Shown here one piece after another: positions 17,818 through 29,022 of a stretch of 64,000 nt of DNA. The notes beneath the pieces are model-generated. The model searched no databases. It was not told where the DNA came from and saw only the letters and a program-made list of their open reading frames with translations. Each line of letters begins with the position of its first letter. Position 1 is the first letter of the stretch. Position numbers and translations under genes: made by a program. Where the stretch lies: the NCBI GenBank assembly GCA_031081715.1, contig JAVHMA010000005.1, positions 1 through 64,000 on the forward strand. Direction: 5' to 3'. This stretch comes from Armatimonadota bacterium (GTDB lineage: Bacteria; Sysuimicrobiota; Sysuimicrobiia; Sysuimicrobiales; Humicultoraceae).

Positions 17818-18048
17818 CTACCTCAACTTCTCCTCCCGGACGATGTTCCCCGTCACCCGGATGAGCACCGGCACGCCGTCCTGGTACTCGATGACCAGCC
17901 TGACCTCTCGCGTGCCGAAATCCAGAGCCCAGTGGTTGCGAATGCACGCCACCAGCTTGGCCTCGCACGGCCGCAGGGCCTGCTCGCCGCCCGGCACCGT
18001 GACCGCCTCGGGGAGGATGCGGCCTGCTCGCGGAGGGGTCATGCTCAT
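17818..18048 (-). CDS. small conserved-looking protein of unknown function
   Basis: This 76-residue protein starts at ATG 18048 with GGAGG about seven bases upstream. It contains CEAKLVACIRNHWALDFGT and ends LIRVTGNIVREEKLR. I do not recognise a named family. The composition (a basic amphipathic helix followed by beta strands with VRLVIEYQDGVPVLIRV) looks like a small folded cytoplasmic protein. It lies between the NusG paralogue and wza, on the same strand. A regulatory or DNA/RNA-associated role linked to the EPS operon is possible but unproven. Confidence 0.6.
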   Translation of the reverse strand: MSMTPPRAGRILPEAVTVPGGEQALRPCEAKLVACIRNHWALDFGTREVRLVIEYQDGVPVLIRVTGNIVREEKLR

Positions 18049-18188
18049 CGCCGGCCTCCATGATCTTCGAGGCCCGGGCACAGCTCCGCCGCTGGGGTAC
18101 GTTCCATTGGCCCCCGGTTACCCCTGAATTGTGCCGAGCACAACTGCATGTCCGGCGAGGCGGACCACCAGCCGGTGCCAGCCTCCAG

Positions 18189-18734
18189 TCAGCACCGTTC
18201 CAGGACCGCCTCGTCGACCTCCACGACCACCGAGGTGCCCATCAACAACAGCAGCACCCGCACCCGATCGACCCGCCCAGCCTGCCGCTCGATGATGCCT
18301 TCCAGCAACGCGAACGGACCGCCGACGAACCGCACGCGATCGCCGGCCGCCAGCGGCCGGCCGGCGGCGATGTAGCCGTGCGCCACTTCGCGCGCCCTGA
18401 GATAGTCCACGATGTCGCGGTCAATGGGAATCGGGCCGTCGTCATCGCCCAGCAGACAGCGGACGCCTGGCGTCCACCGTACCCGCGCGATGGCCTCGGG
18501 AACAGGCAGGAAATGGCAGAACAGGTAGCCCGGGAACAGCGGCTCCAGCGCGTGCCAACGCCGTGAGCCGTGACGCCTGCGCACCAGCAGGCGGGGTAGG
18601 AACGTCGGGACGTCGCTCCGATGGAGGAACTGCTGTGCCTGGTATTCGGCGCGGGGCTTTGTCTGGATGACAAACCAAGCGGCGCCGCCCGGACCGACCA
18701 GGGTAGGACCACCGCACGCGCCAGACGGCCCCAT
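18189..18734 (-). CDS. NusG/RfaH-family transcription antiterminator
   Basis: This 181-residue protein has an NGN domain (WFVIQTKPRAEYQAQQFL, then LEPLFPGYLFCHF and VRWTPGVRCLLG) and a C-terminal KOW-like domain (GDRVRFVGGPFALLEGII). This is the arrangement of RfaH, UpxY and LoaP, NusG paralogues that let RNA polymerase read through terminators in long polysaccharide or natural-product operons. It is the first gene of the leftward EPS locus, so it probably works on that operon. The start is uncertain: ATG 18734 gives about 18 extra residues before WFVIQ, and the preceding GAGG is only two bases from it. A TATACT sequence at 18757-18762 could be a -10 element, but no -35 is evident. Confidence 0.85.
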   Translation of the reverse strand: MGPSGACGGPTLVGPGGAAWFVIQTKPRAEYQAQQFLHRSDVPTFLPRLLVRRRHGSRRWHALEPLFPGYLFCHFLPVPEAIARVRWTPGVRCLLGDDDGPIPIDRDIVDYLRAREVAHGYIAAGRPLAAGDRVRFVGGPFALLEGIIERQAGRVDRVRVLLLLMGTSVVVEVDEAVLERC

Positions 18735-18904
18735 TGCCTCACAACTCGGGAAAGAGAGTATACTGGTGCAAGTTACTGACTCCCGCTATTCTGCGCCCGC
18801 CACAGAGTTCCTTCCATTCTCGCCGTGCCTCTGGTGCTGTTAAGCGCCGGGGGCCACCGGTCCCCCTCTGTGGAGGACCATCGATTGGATTGCCAGGGAT
18901 TTCG

Positions 18905-19240
18905 TCTCCGACCAGTTGCTGACCAGTCGCTGCGCAATTGGCGGGCCGAGGCGGCGCATCTGGAGTCGCTCGCCAGTCGCCCGCCCTGTCCGTACGTGCC
19001 GGAGGTGCGCCGTCGGATCTGACGGCACGCCTATGGGGCCAATCGCTCCTCCGTGCCCTGGGCGGCGGCCGGCCGCGAGGTGTGGCCGGGCACGATCACG
19101 CCTAGGTACGCAGCCTCAGGTTAAGGTCCGGCGGCCACAGACGAGCCGGCCTATGCGGAGGTCGTCTGCGACCTTCTGGACCGAGAGGTGGAGGCTCGGC
19201 GCGCCCGGTCCCTGCGCACGTGAATGCGGTCCCACCGAGG
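18905..19240 (+). mobile_element. IS21-like transposase/helper remnants
   Basis: The plus strand encodes SLRNWRAEAAHLESLASRP followed by CPYVPEVRRRI and a stop at 19021-19023. This resembles the C-terminal part of an IS21-type transposase. About 100 bases later comes DEPAYAEVVCDLLDREVEAR and a stop, resembling the N-terminal region of the IstB helper ATPase. Both are short and broken, and no terminal repeats could be paired. The rest of the 18735-19399 gap holds nothing else I can recognise. The assignment rests on short matches remembered from the families, so confidence is modest. Confidence 0.4.
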
Positions 19241-19399
19241 CGGGGAGTTTCTAATCGGCGCTCTGGGAAGATTCAAATCGGCGTTGACACACGGTCAGCG
19301 AAGCCGCCCGCAGCGCTCTCTACGGCGGGCGGCGACGCGTGCGAACCCGTGCCCGCCCTCCCGCCGCGAGGATCACGCCGAGCCTTACCAGCGTCGCGC

Positions 19400-19738
19400 T
19401 CAACCGGCGCGCGATCGTATGCACTCCTCGCACTCGCACAGCTCGCCGCGCAGCGACCGGTACGTGTACAGCCCGGTGTTGTGGCCGTCCGACCACTCGA
19501 ATCGCAGCGCGTACGCGCCGACCTTCGAGACGCTCATCGCGCGGATGTCCGGTCGGATGTCCTCCGGTCGCGGCCTGGGCGGTCGGTACCTCCACTCCCC
19601 GACGCAGTGTGCGCACGGGCAGTGGACGCGGAGGTGCCTCCACGTGTAGGTGGACCGGTGGCCGTCCGACCAGGTGATGGAGAATGACCGGTCGGTGGCG
19701 CTCCCCAGCTCGACCGGCACAGGCGTGCGCGGGCTCAT
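19400..19738 (-). CDS. DUF971 domain protein
   Basis: This 112-residue protein contains the DUF971 (GBBH-like N-terminal) pattern: FSITWSDGHRSTYTWRHLRV, CPCAHC, and ALRFEWSDGHNTGLYTYRSL near the C-terminus. The domain is small and beta-rich, often with cysteines, and is linked to Fe-S cluster or metal biology in other bacteria. Two Cys pairs (CPCAHC, CECEEC) could bind metal. The ATG at 19738 overlaps the TGA of fpg (ATGA), so it is probably co-translated as the last gene of ispH-der-fpg. Confidence 0.78.
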   Translation of the reverse strand: MSPRTPVPVELGSATDRSFSITWSDGHRSTYTWRHLRVHCPCAHCVGEWRYRPPRPRPEDIRPDIRAMSVSKVGAYALRFEWSDGHNTGLYTYRSLRGELCECEECIRSRAG

Positions 19739-20538
19739 CGTTGGCACTTTGGGCACCAGAATGCGGGCCGGCCCCCCACGCGCCCGGTAGCGATCCTGGT
19801 CCCGCACACGCGGCACGGCTGTCCGCCGCGGCCGTAGACCGCCGGGCGGAAGCGGCCCCGACGTCCGGTCGCATCGATAAACTCGGGCTCGCCGCCCGCC
19901 CGGATGCCGCGCCGCAGCACGGAGCGCGTCGCCTGGTGCAGGCGTTTCCACTGCTCCTCCGAGAGGGTCTGGACCGCCCGGCCGGGCCGCAGGCCGGCCG
20001 CGAACAGGACCTCCAGCGCCCACAGGTTGCCGATGCCGGCCAGACGGGACTGGTCGGTGAGCATGTTCCGTATGGCGCCGCGTCCGGACAGACGCTCGCG
20101 GAAGCGCGCCAGGGTCAGCGACGGGTCGAGCGGGTCCGGCCCGAGGCTGGCCAGTGCCGGCATGCTGGCCAGCGCCGCGGTCCGGTACAAGTTGAGGTTG
20201 CTGAGCTGCAGCTCCCGGAACTCCACCACCTTGCCGTCGTCAAGCGCCAGCAGCGCGGCGGTCGAGGCGTCGGGCACGACCGCCCCGCGCACGAGCACGA
20301 CGCCCCACAACGCGTAGTGAAACGCCAGCGTCCAACCGCCGCTGAGGTGGACGAGCAGCGTCTTGCCCCGCCGGTCCACGCCAAAGACGTGCCGGCCTGC
20401 GACGACCCGGGCAGCCTCGGCCGGCGTGTGCGAGCGCATGGCCTCGGGCCGACGGACGTCCAGGCGCTCGATGCGTCGGCCGGTCACCAGCGGGCCCAGC
20501 GTCAGGCGCGCGGTCTCGACCTCGGGGAGTTCAGGCAT
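19735..20538 (-). CDS. mutM: formamidopyrimidine-DNA glycosylase
   Basis: This 267-residue base-excision repair enzyme removes oxidised purines such as 8-oxoguanine. It begins MPELPEVE, with the catalytic N-terminal Pro and Glu, has the conserved Lys in RRGKTLLVHL, the LAGIGNLWALEVLFAAG helix and the FRPAVYGRGGQPC region. It ends with a CRVC...CPKC zinc finger and a terminal QR. It overlaps der by eight bases and the DUF971 gene by four. Confidence 0.93.
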   Translation of the reverse strand: MPELPEVETARLTLGPLVTGRRIERLDVRRPEAMRSHTPAEAARVVAGRHVFGVDRRGKTLLVHLSGGWTLAFHYALWGVVLVRGAVVPDASTAALLALDDGKVVEFRELQLSNLNLYRTAALASMPALASLGPDPLDPSLTLARFRERLSGRGAIRNMLTDQSRLAGIGNLWALEVLFAAGLRPGRAVQTLSEEQWKRLHQATRSVLRRGIRAGGEPEFIDATGRRGRFRPAVYGRGGQPCRVCGTRIATGRVGGRPAFWCPKCQR

Positions 20539-21880
20539 GCTGGGCCTCGGACTCGCGCCGCCGCCGCAGCACCAGCCGCAGGGGCACACCCGTCAGGTCC
20601 ACCTGGGAACGGATCGCCCGCTCCAGGTAGCGCCGGTAGGTGTCGGGCATGCGCGAGGGCTCGTTGACGAACAGGACGATCGTCGGCGGCGCGGCCTCGG
20701 GCTGGGTGGCGTAGTAGAGGCGCAGCCGCCGGCCCGCGGCGTCCGCCGGCGGCGGCTGCGCGGCCACGGCCTCGCCCACGATGCGGTTCAGAACCCCGGT
20801 GCCGATACGTGACCGGTGGTTGGCCGCCACCCGGTCCACGGTGTCGAACAGCGCCTCCACGCCCCAGCCGCGCGCGGCCGAGAGCCGCACCAGCGGTGCG
20901 TAGTCGATGAACCGGAGCGCGGCGCGCGCGGCCTGCTCGCGCTGTCGGTCCGGGCGTGGCTGGGCCGCCACCAGGTCCCACTTGTTCATCGCCACCACGA
21001 CCCCACACCCGGCCTCGGCGGCTTCGGCGGCGATGCGCTGGTCCTGGTCGGCCACGGGTACGCTCGCGTCGAGGACCACAACCGCAACGTCGGCGCGTTC
21101 GATCGCGCGCCGGGTGCGCGCCGCGCTGTACGCCTCGACGGGATGACCGACGCGCGCGCGCCGCCGCAGCCCGGCGGTGTCGATGAGCAGGTAGCGGCGC
21201 CCGCCCCGCTCGCAGAGCGTGTCCACCGCATCGCGCGTGGTGCCAGGTGCGGCGTCCACGATCACCCGCTCCTCGCCGAGCATGGTGTTCACGAGCGACG
21301 ACTTTCCCACGTTGGGCCGGCCGACGACGGCCACGGCCACCGGCCGCTCGGCCGGCGGGGCCGTTTCCACGTCGGGCAGCAGGGCCACGATGGCGTCCAG
21401 CAGGTCGCCGGTGGCCCGGCCGTGCGTGGCCGAAACGGCGATGGGATCGCCCAGACCCAGACTGTAGAACTCGTGGGCGGCACTCTCCTGCGAGGGATGG
21501 TCCACCTTGTTCGCGACGAGCAGCACCGGGAGACGGGCCTCCCGCAGCCGCTGCGCGATCTCGCGATCTTCGGGGACGACCCCCTGCCGGGCGTCCACGA
21601 CCAGCACGGCCAGATCGGCCTGCTCGATCGCGGCTTCGGCCTGGGCCCGGACGCGGGCGTCGATGGGCTCATCAGAGGTTGAGCGCAGTCCGCCGGTATC
21701 CACCAGCGCGAACCGGCGGCCCTGCCAGTCGGTTTCGGCGTAGAGCCGGTCGCGCGTGACCCCCGGGGTGTCCTCGACGATGGCCAGGCGCTGGCCGACG
21801 AGCCGGTTGAACAGGGCGGACTTGCCGACGTTGGGCCGGCCGACGATGGCGACGACCGGGAGGCCGGCCCGGGCGCTCAC
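20531..21880 (-). CDS. der: ribosome-assembly GTPase Der (EngA)
   Basis: This 449-residue protein has two tandem GTPase domains. G1 of the first is GRPNVGKS (residues 14-21), with DTPGVTRDR, DTGGL and NKVD. The second has GRPNVGKSSLVN, APGTTRDAVDT, DTAGLRRRARV and NKWD. A C-terminal KH-like domain ends the protein. Der is essential for 50S subunit maturation. The GTG at 21880 shares bases with the ispH stop codon (GTGA), indicating coupling. Confidence 0.95.
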   Translation of the reverse strand: MSARAGLPVVAIVGRPNVGKSALFNRLVGQRLAIVEDTPGVTRDRLYAETDWQGRRFALVDTGGLRSTSDEPIDARVRAQAEAAIEQADLAVLVVDARQGVVPEDREIAQRLREARLPVLLVANKVDHPSQESAAHEFYSLGLGDPIAVSATHGRATGDLLDAIVALLPDVETAPPAERPVAVAVVGRPNVGKSSLVNTMLGEERVIVDAAPGTTRDAVDTLCERGGRRYLLIDTAGLRRRARVGHPVEAYSAARTRRAIERADVAVVVLDASVPVADQDQRIAAEAAEAGCGVVVAMNKWDLVAAQPRPDRQREQAARAALRFIDYAPLVRLSAARGWGVEALFDTVDRVAANHRSRIGTGVLNRIVGEAVAAQPPPADAAGRRLRLYYATQPEAAPPTIVLFVNEPSRMPDTYRRYLERAIRSQVDLTGVPLRLVLRRRRESEAQHA

Positions 21881-22749
21881 GACGTCCGGCTGGCGGCGGG
21901 TGCCTCCATGGCGGCGCCGATCTCCTCGAGCCGGCCGACAACCTCGGCGATGATCCAGTTCGGCGTCGAGGCGCCCGACATCACGCCCACCGAGCGGACC
22001 CCGGCGAACCACTCGGGTCGGAGCTCGGCGGCCACCTCGACGTGAAAGGTGGGCAGGGCGTGTGCGCGGCCGATCTCGGCCAGGCGCGTCGTGTTGCTGC
22101 TGCCGTGCCCGCCGACGACCACCAGCGCGTCCACGCGCTCCACCAGCACGTCGGCTTCCTCCTGGCGAACGGTGATCGCCGGGCACAGCGTGTTGACGAC
22201 CTTGAGCTCCTTGACCCGCAGCGCGATGTCGCCGACGATCTCGCGGAAGTTCTGGAGCGACTGTGTGGTCTGCGAGATGACGCCGATCTTGCCGCGCAGC
22301 TTCAGCGCGGCGGCCTCCTCGCGCGTGTGGACGACAGTGACGCGATCGCCCAGGGCCTCCTTCAGCGTGACCATCTCGGGGTGCCCGTGGTCGCCCACGG
22401 CGATGAGCTGGTAGCCTTCCTCGACGAGTTTGTGGGCGAGCGAGTGGGAACGTGTCACCACCGGGCAGGTCGCGTCGATCACCTTCATGCCGCGGGCGGC
22501 CGCGGCGTCGAGGACCGCGTGCTCGACCCCGTAAGCCGAGACCACGAACGCTTCACCCCGCAGCCCGTCCAGTGCCTCGGTCACCGCGACCCCGGCGTCT
22601 TCGAGCCGGCCGACCACCTGGGGGTTGTGGATGAGCGGGCCCCAGGTCTGGACGCCGCCGGGGTGCGCGCGCGCCGCGGCCTCCGCCATCTCCACGGCGC
22701 GGCGGACGCCGCCGCAGAACCCCTGGTGCCTGGCCATAATGATCTCCAC
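21877..22749 (-). CDS. ispH: 4-hydroxy-3-methylbut-2-enyl diphosphate reductase
   Basis: This 290-residue protein is the last enzyme of the MEP isoprenoid pathway, a [4Fe-4S] reductase making IPP and DMAPP. The three cluster cysteines are present at C12 (QGFCGGV), C95 (DATCP) and in NTLCPAI. HPEM supplies His123 and Glu125, and HN at 41-42 is kept. The position aligning with E. coli His74 (SAHGV) is Tyr73 here (SAYGV), a change in a substrate-contacting residue. The GTG at 22749 fits the family N-terminus and follows a G-rich ribosome site. A promoter lies about 30-60 bases upstream. Confidence 0.92.
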   Translation of the reverse strand: MEIIMARHQGFCGGVRRAVEMAEAAARAHPGGVQTWGPLIHNPQVVGRLEDAGVAVTEALDGLRGEAFVVSAYGVEHAVLDAAAARGMKVIDATCPVVTRSHSLAHKLVEEGYQLIAVGDHGHPEMVTLKEALGDRVTVVHTREEAAALKLRGKIGVISQTTQSLQNFREIVGDIALRVKELKVVNTLCPAITVRQEEADVLVERVDALVVVGGHGSSNTTRLAEIGRAHALPTFHVEVAAELRPEWFAGVRSVGVMSGASTPNWIIAEVVGRLEEIGAAMEAPAASRTS

Positions 22750-22779
22750 GAGCGACCCCCCGGCGAGCTTCCGAGCCTG

Positions 22780-22808
22780 AGGATAGCACAGGCCCCGGGG
22801 GGCCACAA
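22780..22808 (-). promoter_or_regulatory. promoter for ispH-der-fpg
   Basis: On the minus strand TTGTGG (22808-22803) and TATCCT (22785-22780) are separated by 17 bases. Transcription would begin near 22773, about 24 bases before the ispH GTG. The match to a sigma-70-type promoter is fair. Confidence 0.45.
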
Positions 22809-22902
22809 CGAACCGTCGGGCCGCGACCCGAGGACCACGCCGAGGCCGCGGCGTATGCTGGAGGTGGCCGCCGCGCCAGCGGCGCGCTGGGAGGGATCGG
22901 CG

Positions 22903-24578
22903 ATGCGCACGACCGCCCGCGACGACGTGCTCGGGGCGCTGGCCCGGGGCGTGGACGTGCTGGTGATCGGCGGCGGGATCACCGGCGCCGGGGTCGCGCT
23001 GGACGCGGCGACGCGCGGGTTCCGCGTGGGGCTCGTCGAGCGGGCGGACTTCGCGAGCGGCACGAGCAGCCGGTCTACCAAGCTGGTCCACGGTGGCATC
23101 CGCTACCTACCGCAGGGACACGTCGCGCTGGTCCGCGAGGGGCTGCGCGAGCGCACCCGTCTGTTCCGTCTGGCGCCCTCGCTCGTGCGGCCCCAGCCGT
23201 TCGTCGTCCCGCTGTACGAGGACACACGCCGGCCCCTGGGGGTCCGTCTCCCGGGCGTCATACGGCCGCTGGCGCCGCTTGGCATCCGCGCCGGGCTGTT
23301 CGCCTACGATCTTCTCGCCGGGCAACCGGACCTCCGGCACCGGGCGCTGTCGCGCGTGGCCATCGAGGAGCGGCTCCCAAACCTGCGCACCGACGGTCTG
23401 CGGGCCGCCCTGGTGTACTACGACGGGCGGACCGACGATGTACGACTGACGCACGCGGTGCTGGCCGCGGCGCGCGCGCACGGCGCGGTTGCCGCCAACT
23501 ACGCCGCGGTCACGGGGCTGCTGCGCACGGGCGGGACGGTCGGCGGAGCGGTCGTCGAGGACCGCCTGCGTGGCGGCACGCTCACCGTGCCCGCCCGCTT
23601 CGTCGTCAACGCCACGGGCGCGTGGGGCGAGCAAGTGGCTGCGCTCGACGCACCTCCGCCCTTCCGCATCCGGCACAGCAAGGGGACCCACCTGGTCTTG
23701 CGGGACGGGGCCGTGCGGACGGAGACCGCGCTCGTCATCCCCGAGACCGACGACGGCCGGCTGGCGTTCATCGTGCCGTGGGCCGGGCGGCCGCTGCTCG
23801 GGACGACCGACGACGCCTACGACGGTGACCTGGCGGCGCCACGTGCGACGCCAGCCGACGTTGACTACCTGCTCGCGCACGCGAACCGCTATCTGCGATG
23901 GCCGCTCGATCGGCGCGATGTAACCGCGGCGTGGGCGGGCATCCGCCCGCTGATCTCGGCAGCCGGCGGCAGTACCGCCGCGCTGGCCCGGGACCACATG
24001 GTCTCGGTCTCGCCCGGCGGCGTAGTCAGCATCGTCGGCGGGAAGCTCACGAGCTACCGCAAGATGGCCGAAGACGCAGTGGACGCGGTCGTGGCGCGCG
24101 ACGGCGGTGGCCGGCCCTGCCGGACCGCCGACCTGGTGCTCGACGACACGGCCCGGGCCGAGGCGGCGCGCGCCGCGCTGGCGGCCGCCGGGGTGCCCGC
24201 GGCGACCGTCGCTCACCTGCTCGAGTGGTACGGCGGCGCGGCGCTCGCGCTGGCCGAGCTGATCCGCGCAGAGCCCGCGCTGGGACGGCCGCTCCACCCG
24301 GCGACGCCCGCGGTGGCTGCGGAGGTCGTCTATGCCTGTCGGGTCGAGATGGCCGCGAATCTCAGCGACATGATGTTCCTGCGCGTCAGACTCGCGGCGA
24401 TCGACGTGGACGCCGCGGCGCACGCTGTGGGGGGGGTTACGGCCCTGATGAGCCGCGAACTTGGCTGGGACCCCCCGGAGACTACCCGACAGCGAGAGGC
24501 GTTCGAGGCCGCGCTCGCGCGCGAGTCCGGGTGGGTCGCGCCCCCCTCGCCGGCTGATCCCGGCAGGCCGCGGACTGC

Positions 24579-24588
<10 letters not shown>
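22903..24588 (+). CDS. glpD: glycerol-3-phosphate dehydrogenase (FAD)
   Basis: This 561-residue enzyme oxidises glycerol-3-phosphate to dihydroxyacetone phosphate and passes electrons to quinones at the membrane. The FAD-binding GGGITGAG is at residues 23-30, followed by SGTSSRSTKLVHGGIRYL, a GlpD signature. IPWAGRPLLGTTD-like sequence (IVPWAGRPLLGTTDDAYDG) and VGGKLTSYRKMAEDAVD complete the family. I chose ATG 22903, which has GGGAGGGA eight bases upstream. The frame is open further upstream but there overlaps ispH antisense. It converges with the phosphodiesterase gene. Confidence 0.92.
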
Positions 24589-25334
<746 letters not shown>

Positions 25335-25341
25335 GCGCGCC

Positions 25342-26157
25342 TCATGCCGGGAGGAGCTGGTCCAGCCGATCGAGCACGAAGTCGGGCGCCGGGTCGGCGG
25401 CCTCCGCCGCCAGGGCCGTGGTCACGCCGGTCAGCACGAGCGCGGTGACCATACCGGCCGCGCGGCCCATGGCCACGTCGGTCTCCAGGCGGTCGCCGAC
25501 CATCAGGCTGTCGGGCGGTGGCGTGCCCAGGCGCTCGAGCAGCGCCGCGCCCATGATCGGCGAGGGCTTGCCCACGACCTCGTCCACCCGATGCCCGGTG
25601 GCGGCCTCGACCGCGGCCACGATCGCCCCGCAGTCCGGCAGGCCGCCCTCGGGGGTCGGGCAGTACGCGTCGCGGTTGGTTGCCACGAACCTGGCGCCCG
25701 CGCGGATCGCGTCGAACGCGATCTGGAGCTTGCGGTAGTCGAACGTGCGGTCGAAGCAGGCCACGACGATGTCCACCTCCGCCGCCCGGTCCACCAGCCG
25801 GAACCCGGCCTCGGCGAGCTCCCGTTGCGCCGACGGCTCGCCGATCACGAACAGGCGCGCGCCGGGCGCCGTGCGTTGCAGGTGGCGCACCAGGACCCAC
25901 GAGGAGTTGACCACGTCTTCGGGCGGCGTCGGAATGCCCAGCCGCGTGAGCTTGGCCGCGTAGTCCGCCCGGGTGTGCAGCGGATTGTTCGACAGGAACA
26001 CCACGGGTCGGCCGCGGAGGCGGAGCGCGGCCACCGTCTCGGCGGCACCGGGCAACAGCGCCTCGCCGAGGTACGTCGTTCCGTCGAGGTCCAGCGCGTA
26101 GCCGGCGAACCACCGGTCGGGCCGGCGGCGGCCGGCCGCCCTAGCCGCCGCCGCCAA
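25342..26157 (-). CDS. HAD-superfamily IIA sugar/glycerol phosphatase (NagD-like)
   Basis: This 271-residue HAD phosphatase has GYALDLDGTTYLGEALLPGA (motif I), VVFLSNNPLHTRADY (motif II), VVGKPSP (motif III Lys) and LMVGDRLETDVAMGRAAGM (motif IV), the class IIA layout of NagD, PGP and related enzymes. The gene begins at a TTG (26157) inside the end of the permease gene; no ATG or GTG lies before the first motif. Its place between an importer and a glycerophosphodiesterase suggests it removes phosphate from a small imported or released compound. Confidence 0.82.
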   Translation of the reverse strand: MAAAARAAGRRRPDRWFAGYALDLDGTTYLGEALLPGAAETVAALRLRGRPVVFLSNNPLHTRADYAAKLTRLGIPTPPEDVVNSSWVLVRHLQRTAPGARLFVIGEPSAQRELAEAGFRLVDRAAEVDIVVACFDRTFDYRKLQIAFDAIRAGARFVATNRDAYCPTPEGGLPDCGAIVAAVEAATGHRVDEVVGKPSPIMGAALLERLGTPPPDSLMVGDRLETDVAMGRAAGMVTALVLTGVTTALAAEAADPAPDFVLDRLDQLLPA

Positions 26158-27861
26158 AGAACCCTCCCATGCGCGCGCCGGTGAGCCGGTAGACCGCGAA
26201 CAGCGTGACGGCGCAGAGCAGGATCAGTACGAAGCCGAGCGCGGCCGCCTGACCGATGGTGCCCGAGGTGTAGTACGTGAAGATGCCGATCGTCATCGTC
26301 TCCCACCCGGGTAGGAACAGCAGGATGGTGGCCGCGGCTTCCTGTAGCGCGAACATCAGCGAGAACAGCGCGCCGGCGAGCACGCCGCGCCAGATCAACG
26401 GCAGCGTGATGTCCAGGACGACCCGGACCCCCGAGGCCCCCACGCTTGCCGCGGACTCCTCCATCGAACGGTGCAGCCCGAGCAGGGACGCGTACGTCGC
26501 GCGCACCGTATAGGGCATCCGGCGGATGGCCAGCACCAGCGGCATGATCAGCCACAACCGGCTCAGGACCAGGCCGAAGGGCGGCAGCGGGAAGTGAAAC
26601 GCGCGGATGTAGGCGATCCCGATTGCGGTGCCGGGGAGCGCCAGCACGAGCGTGACGATCGCGTCCAGCGCGCCGCGCCCGGGAAGCGTCGTGCGCGCCA
26701 GAATCCACCCGAGCGGGGTGCCCACCGCGAGAATGATCGCGACCGCGAGCGCGCTCCATCGCAAGGTGTTGATGACGTAGATCGGCGTCAGGTGCAGGAC
26801 CGCGTCCAGGTGGGCCAGGGTAAAGCGCGTCGGGAACGGCGTGAGCGACCAAGCCCGCCCGAAGGCCGCGAGCGTCACGCCGAGGTACGGTAGGAACGCG
26901 AGCGTGAGCACGGCGACGAAGAACGCGGGGGCGAGCACGCGCGGTAGCCCGCGCAGCGGCCTGCGCTCCACGGCACGATACGACAGCACGGCGTACTCCC
27001 GGAGCGCCACGATCCGACGCGCGATGACCAGGAAGACGATGGCCATCGCGGCCATCAGCGCGCCGATCACGATACCCATCTTGAACAGGCGCCGGTCCAC
27101 GAACTGCACGATGTTCAGGTAGGCCTGCGACGAGATCAGGTCCTGGAGGCCGACCACCAGCGGCGTGGCGAAGTCGGCGAACGCCAGAATGAAGACGAGG
27201 GTCGCCCCCGAAACGAACCCGGGGGTCACGAGGGGGATCACGATGTCCCGGATCCGCCGCAGGCCGCGCGACCCGACGGCCTCCGCCGCCTCCTCGAGCG
27301 AGGCGTCCAGCCGGCTCAGCCCGTCCACGACGTTGAGCGTGACCAGCGGGAAGTAGTGGAGCACCATGGCGAGCAAGACGCCGTGCCAGCCGTAGATGAA
27401 GTTGACCGGGCGCGCGAAGCCGAAATAGTCTTGGAGCAGCACGTTGACCGTGCCCGCGCGGCCGAGCACGAACACCAGGCCCATGATACCGACCAGCGGC
27501 GGCATGATGATCGGGAGCATGGTCAGGTACCCGAAGACGCCGCGGCCCGGAAAGTCATACCGCACGAGCAAAAACGCCGCCAGGAACCCCAGGACCGCGC
27601 ATCCCGCGACCGTCCCCCCGGCCACGATCAGCGAGTTGAGAAGCGCGCGGCGGTAGAACCGGTCGCCGGCGAAGTCGCGCAGGAACGCCAGCGTGAACTC
27701 GCCGGCTTCCGTGGTCAGGGCGTCGGCGAACAGCCGGTACAGCGGGAACAGGATGAAGAGCGCGAGGAAACCGTAGACCGGCAGGGCCCACACCAGGCCC
27801 GGGACGCGCACGCGGCGCACGGCCATCGGCGCCCGGGCCGCGGCCGCCACGGCAGGCGGCG

Positions 27862-27865
<4 letters not shown>
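26141..27865 (-). CDS. ABC transporter permease, fused two-domain FbpB type
   Basis: This 574-residue membrane protein carries two binding-protein-dependent permease domains in one chain, each with an EAA-type loop (EEAAEAVGSRGLRRIRDIVI and EESAASVGASGVRVVLDITL). About twelve membrane segments are predicted. This architecture is typical of Fe(III) FbpB and of relatives that import sugar-phosphates, thiamine or phosphonates. The GTG at 27865 overlaps the ATPase stop (GTGA). Confidence 0.9.
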
Positions 27866-28941
<1,076 letters not shown>

Positions 28942-28962
28942 GCCGTGGTCACGCTCCTGCGC

Positions 28963-28993
28963 GGGGAGGGACGCCTGGGCAGCGTCCCTCCCC
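28963..28993. terminator. 12-bp intercistronic hairpin
   Basis: GGGGAGGGACGC (28963-28974) pairs perfectly with 28982-28993 across a 7-nt loop. It lies between the binding-protein and ATPase genes. There is no T-run, so it could be an attenuator or an mRNA-stabilising hairpin, helping to keep binding-protein expression above that of the membrane parts. Confidence 0.45.
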
Positions 28994-29022
28994 CGTTACA
29001 CGACCGGCGCCGCGCGCGGCCG

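Noticed and set aside
18757-18764. TATACT as a promoter for the NusG paralogue
   Set aside because: The sequence is palindromic and could serve either strand, but no -35 element is found at the right distance on either. I mention it only in the gene entry.
22042-22902. N-terminal extension of glpD
   Set aside because: It is antisense to ispH and adds nothing family-like. ATG 22903 has a proper ribosome site and fits the FAD-binding start.
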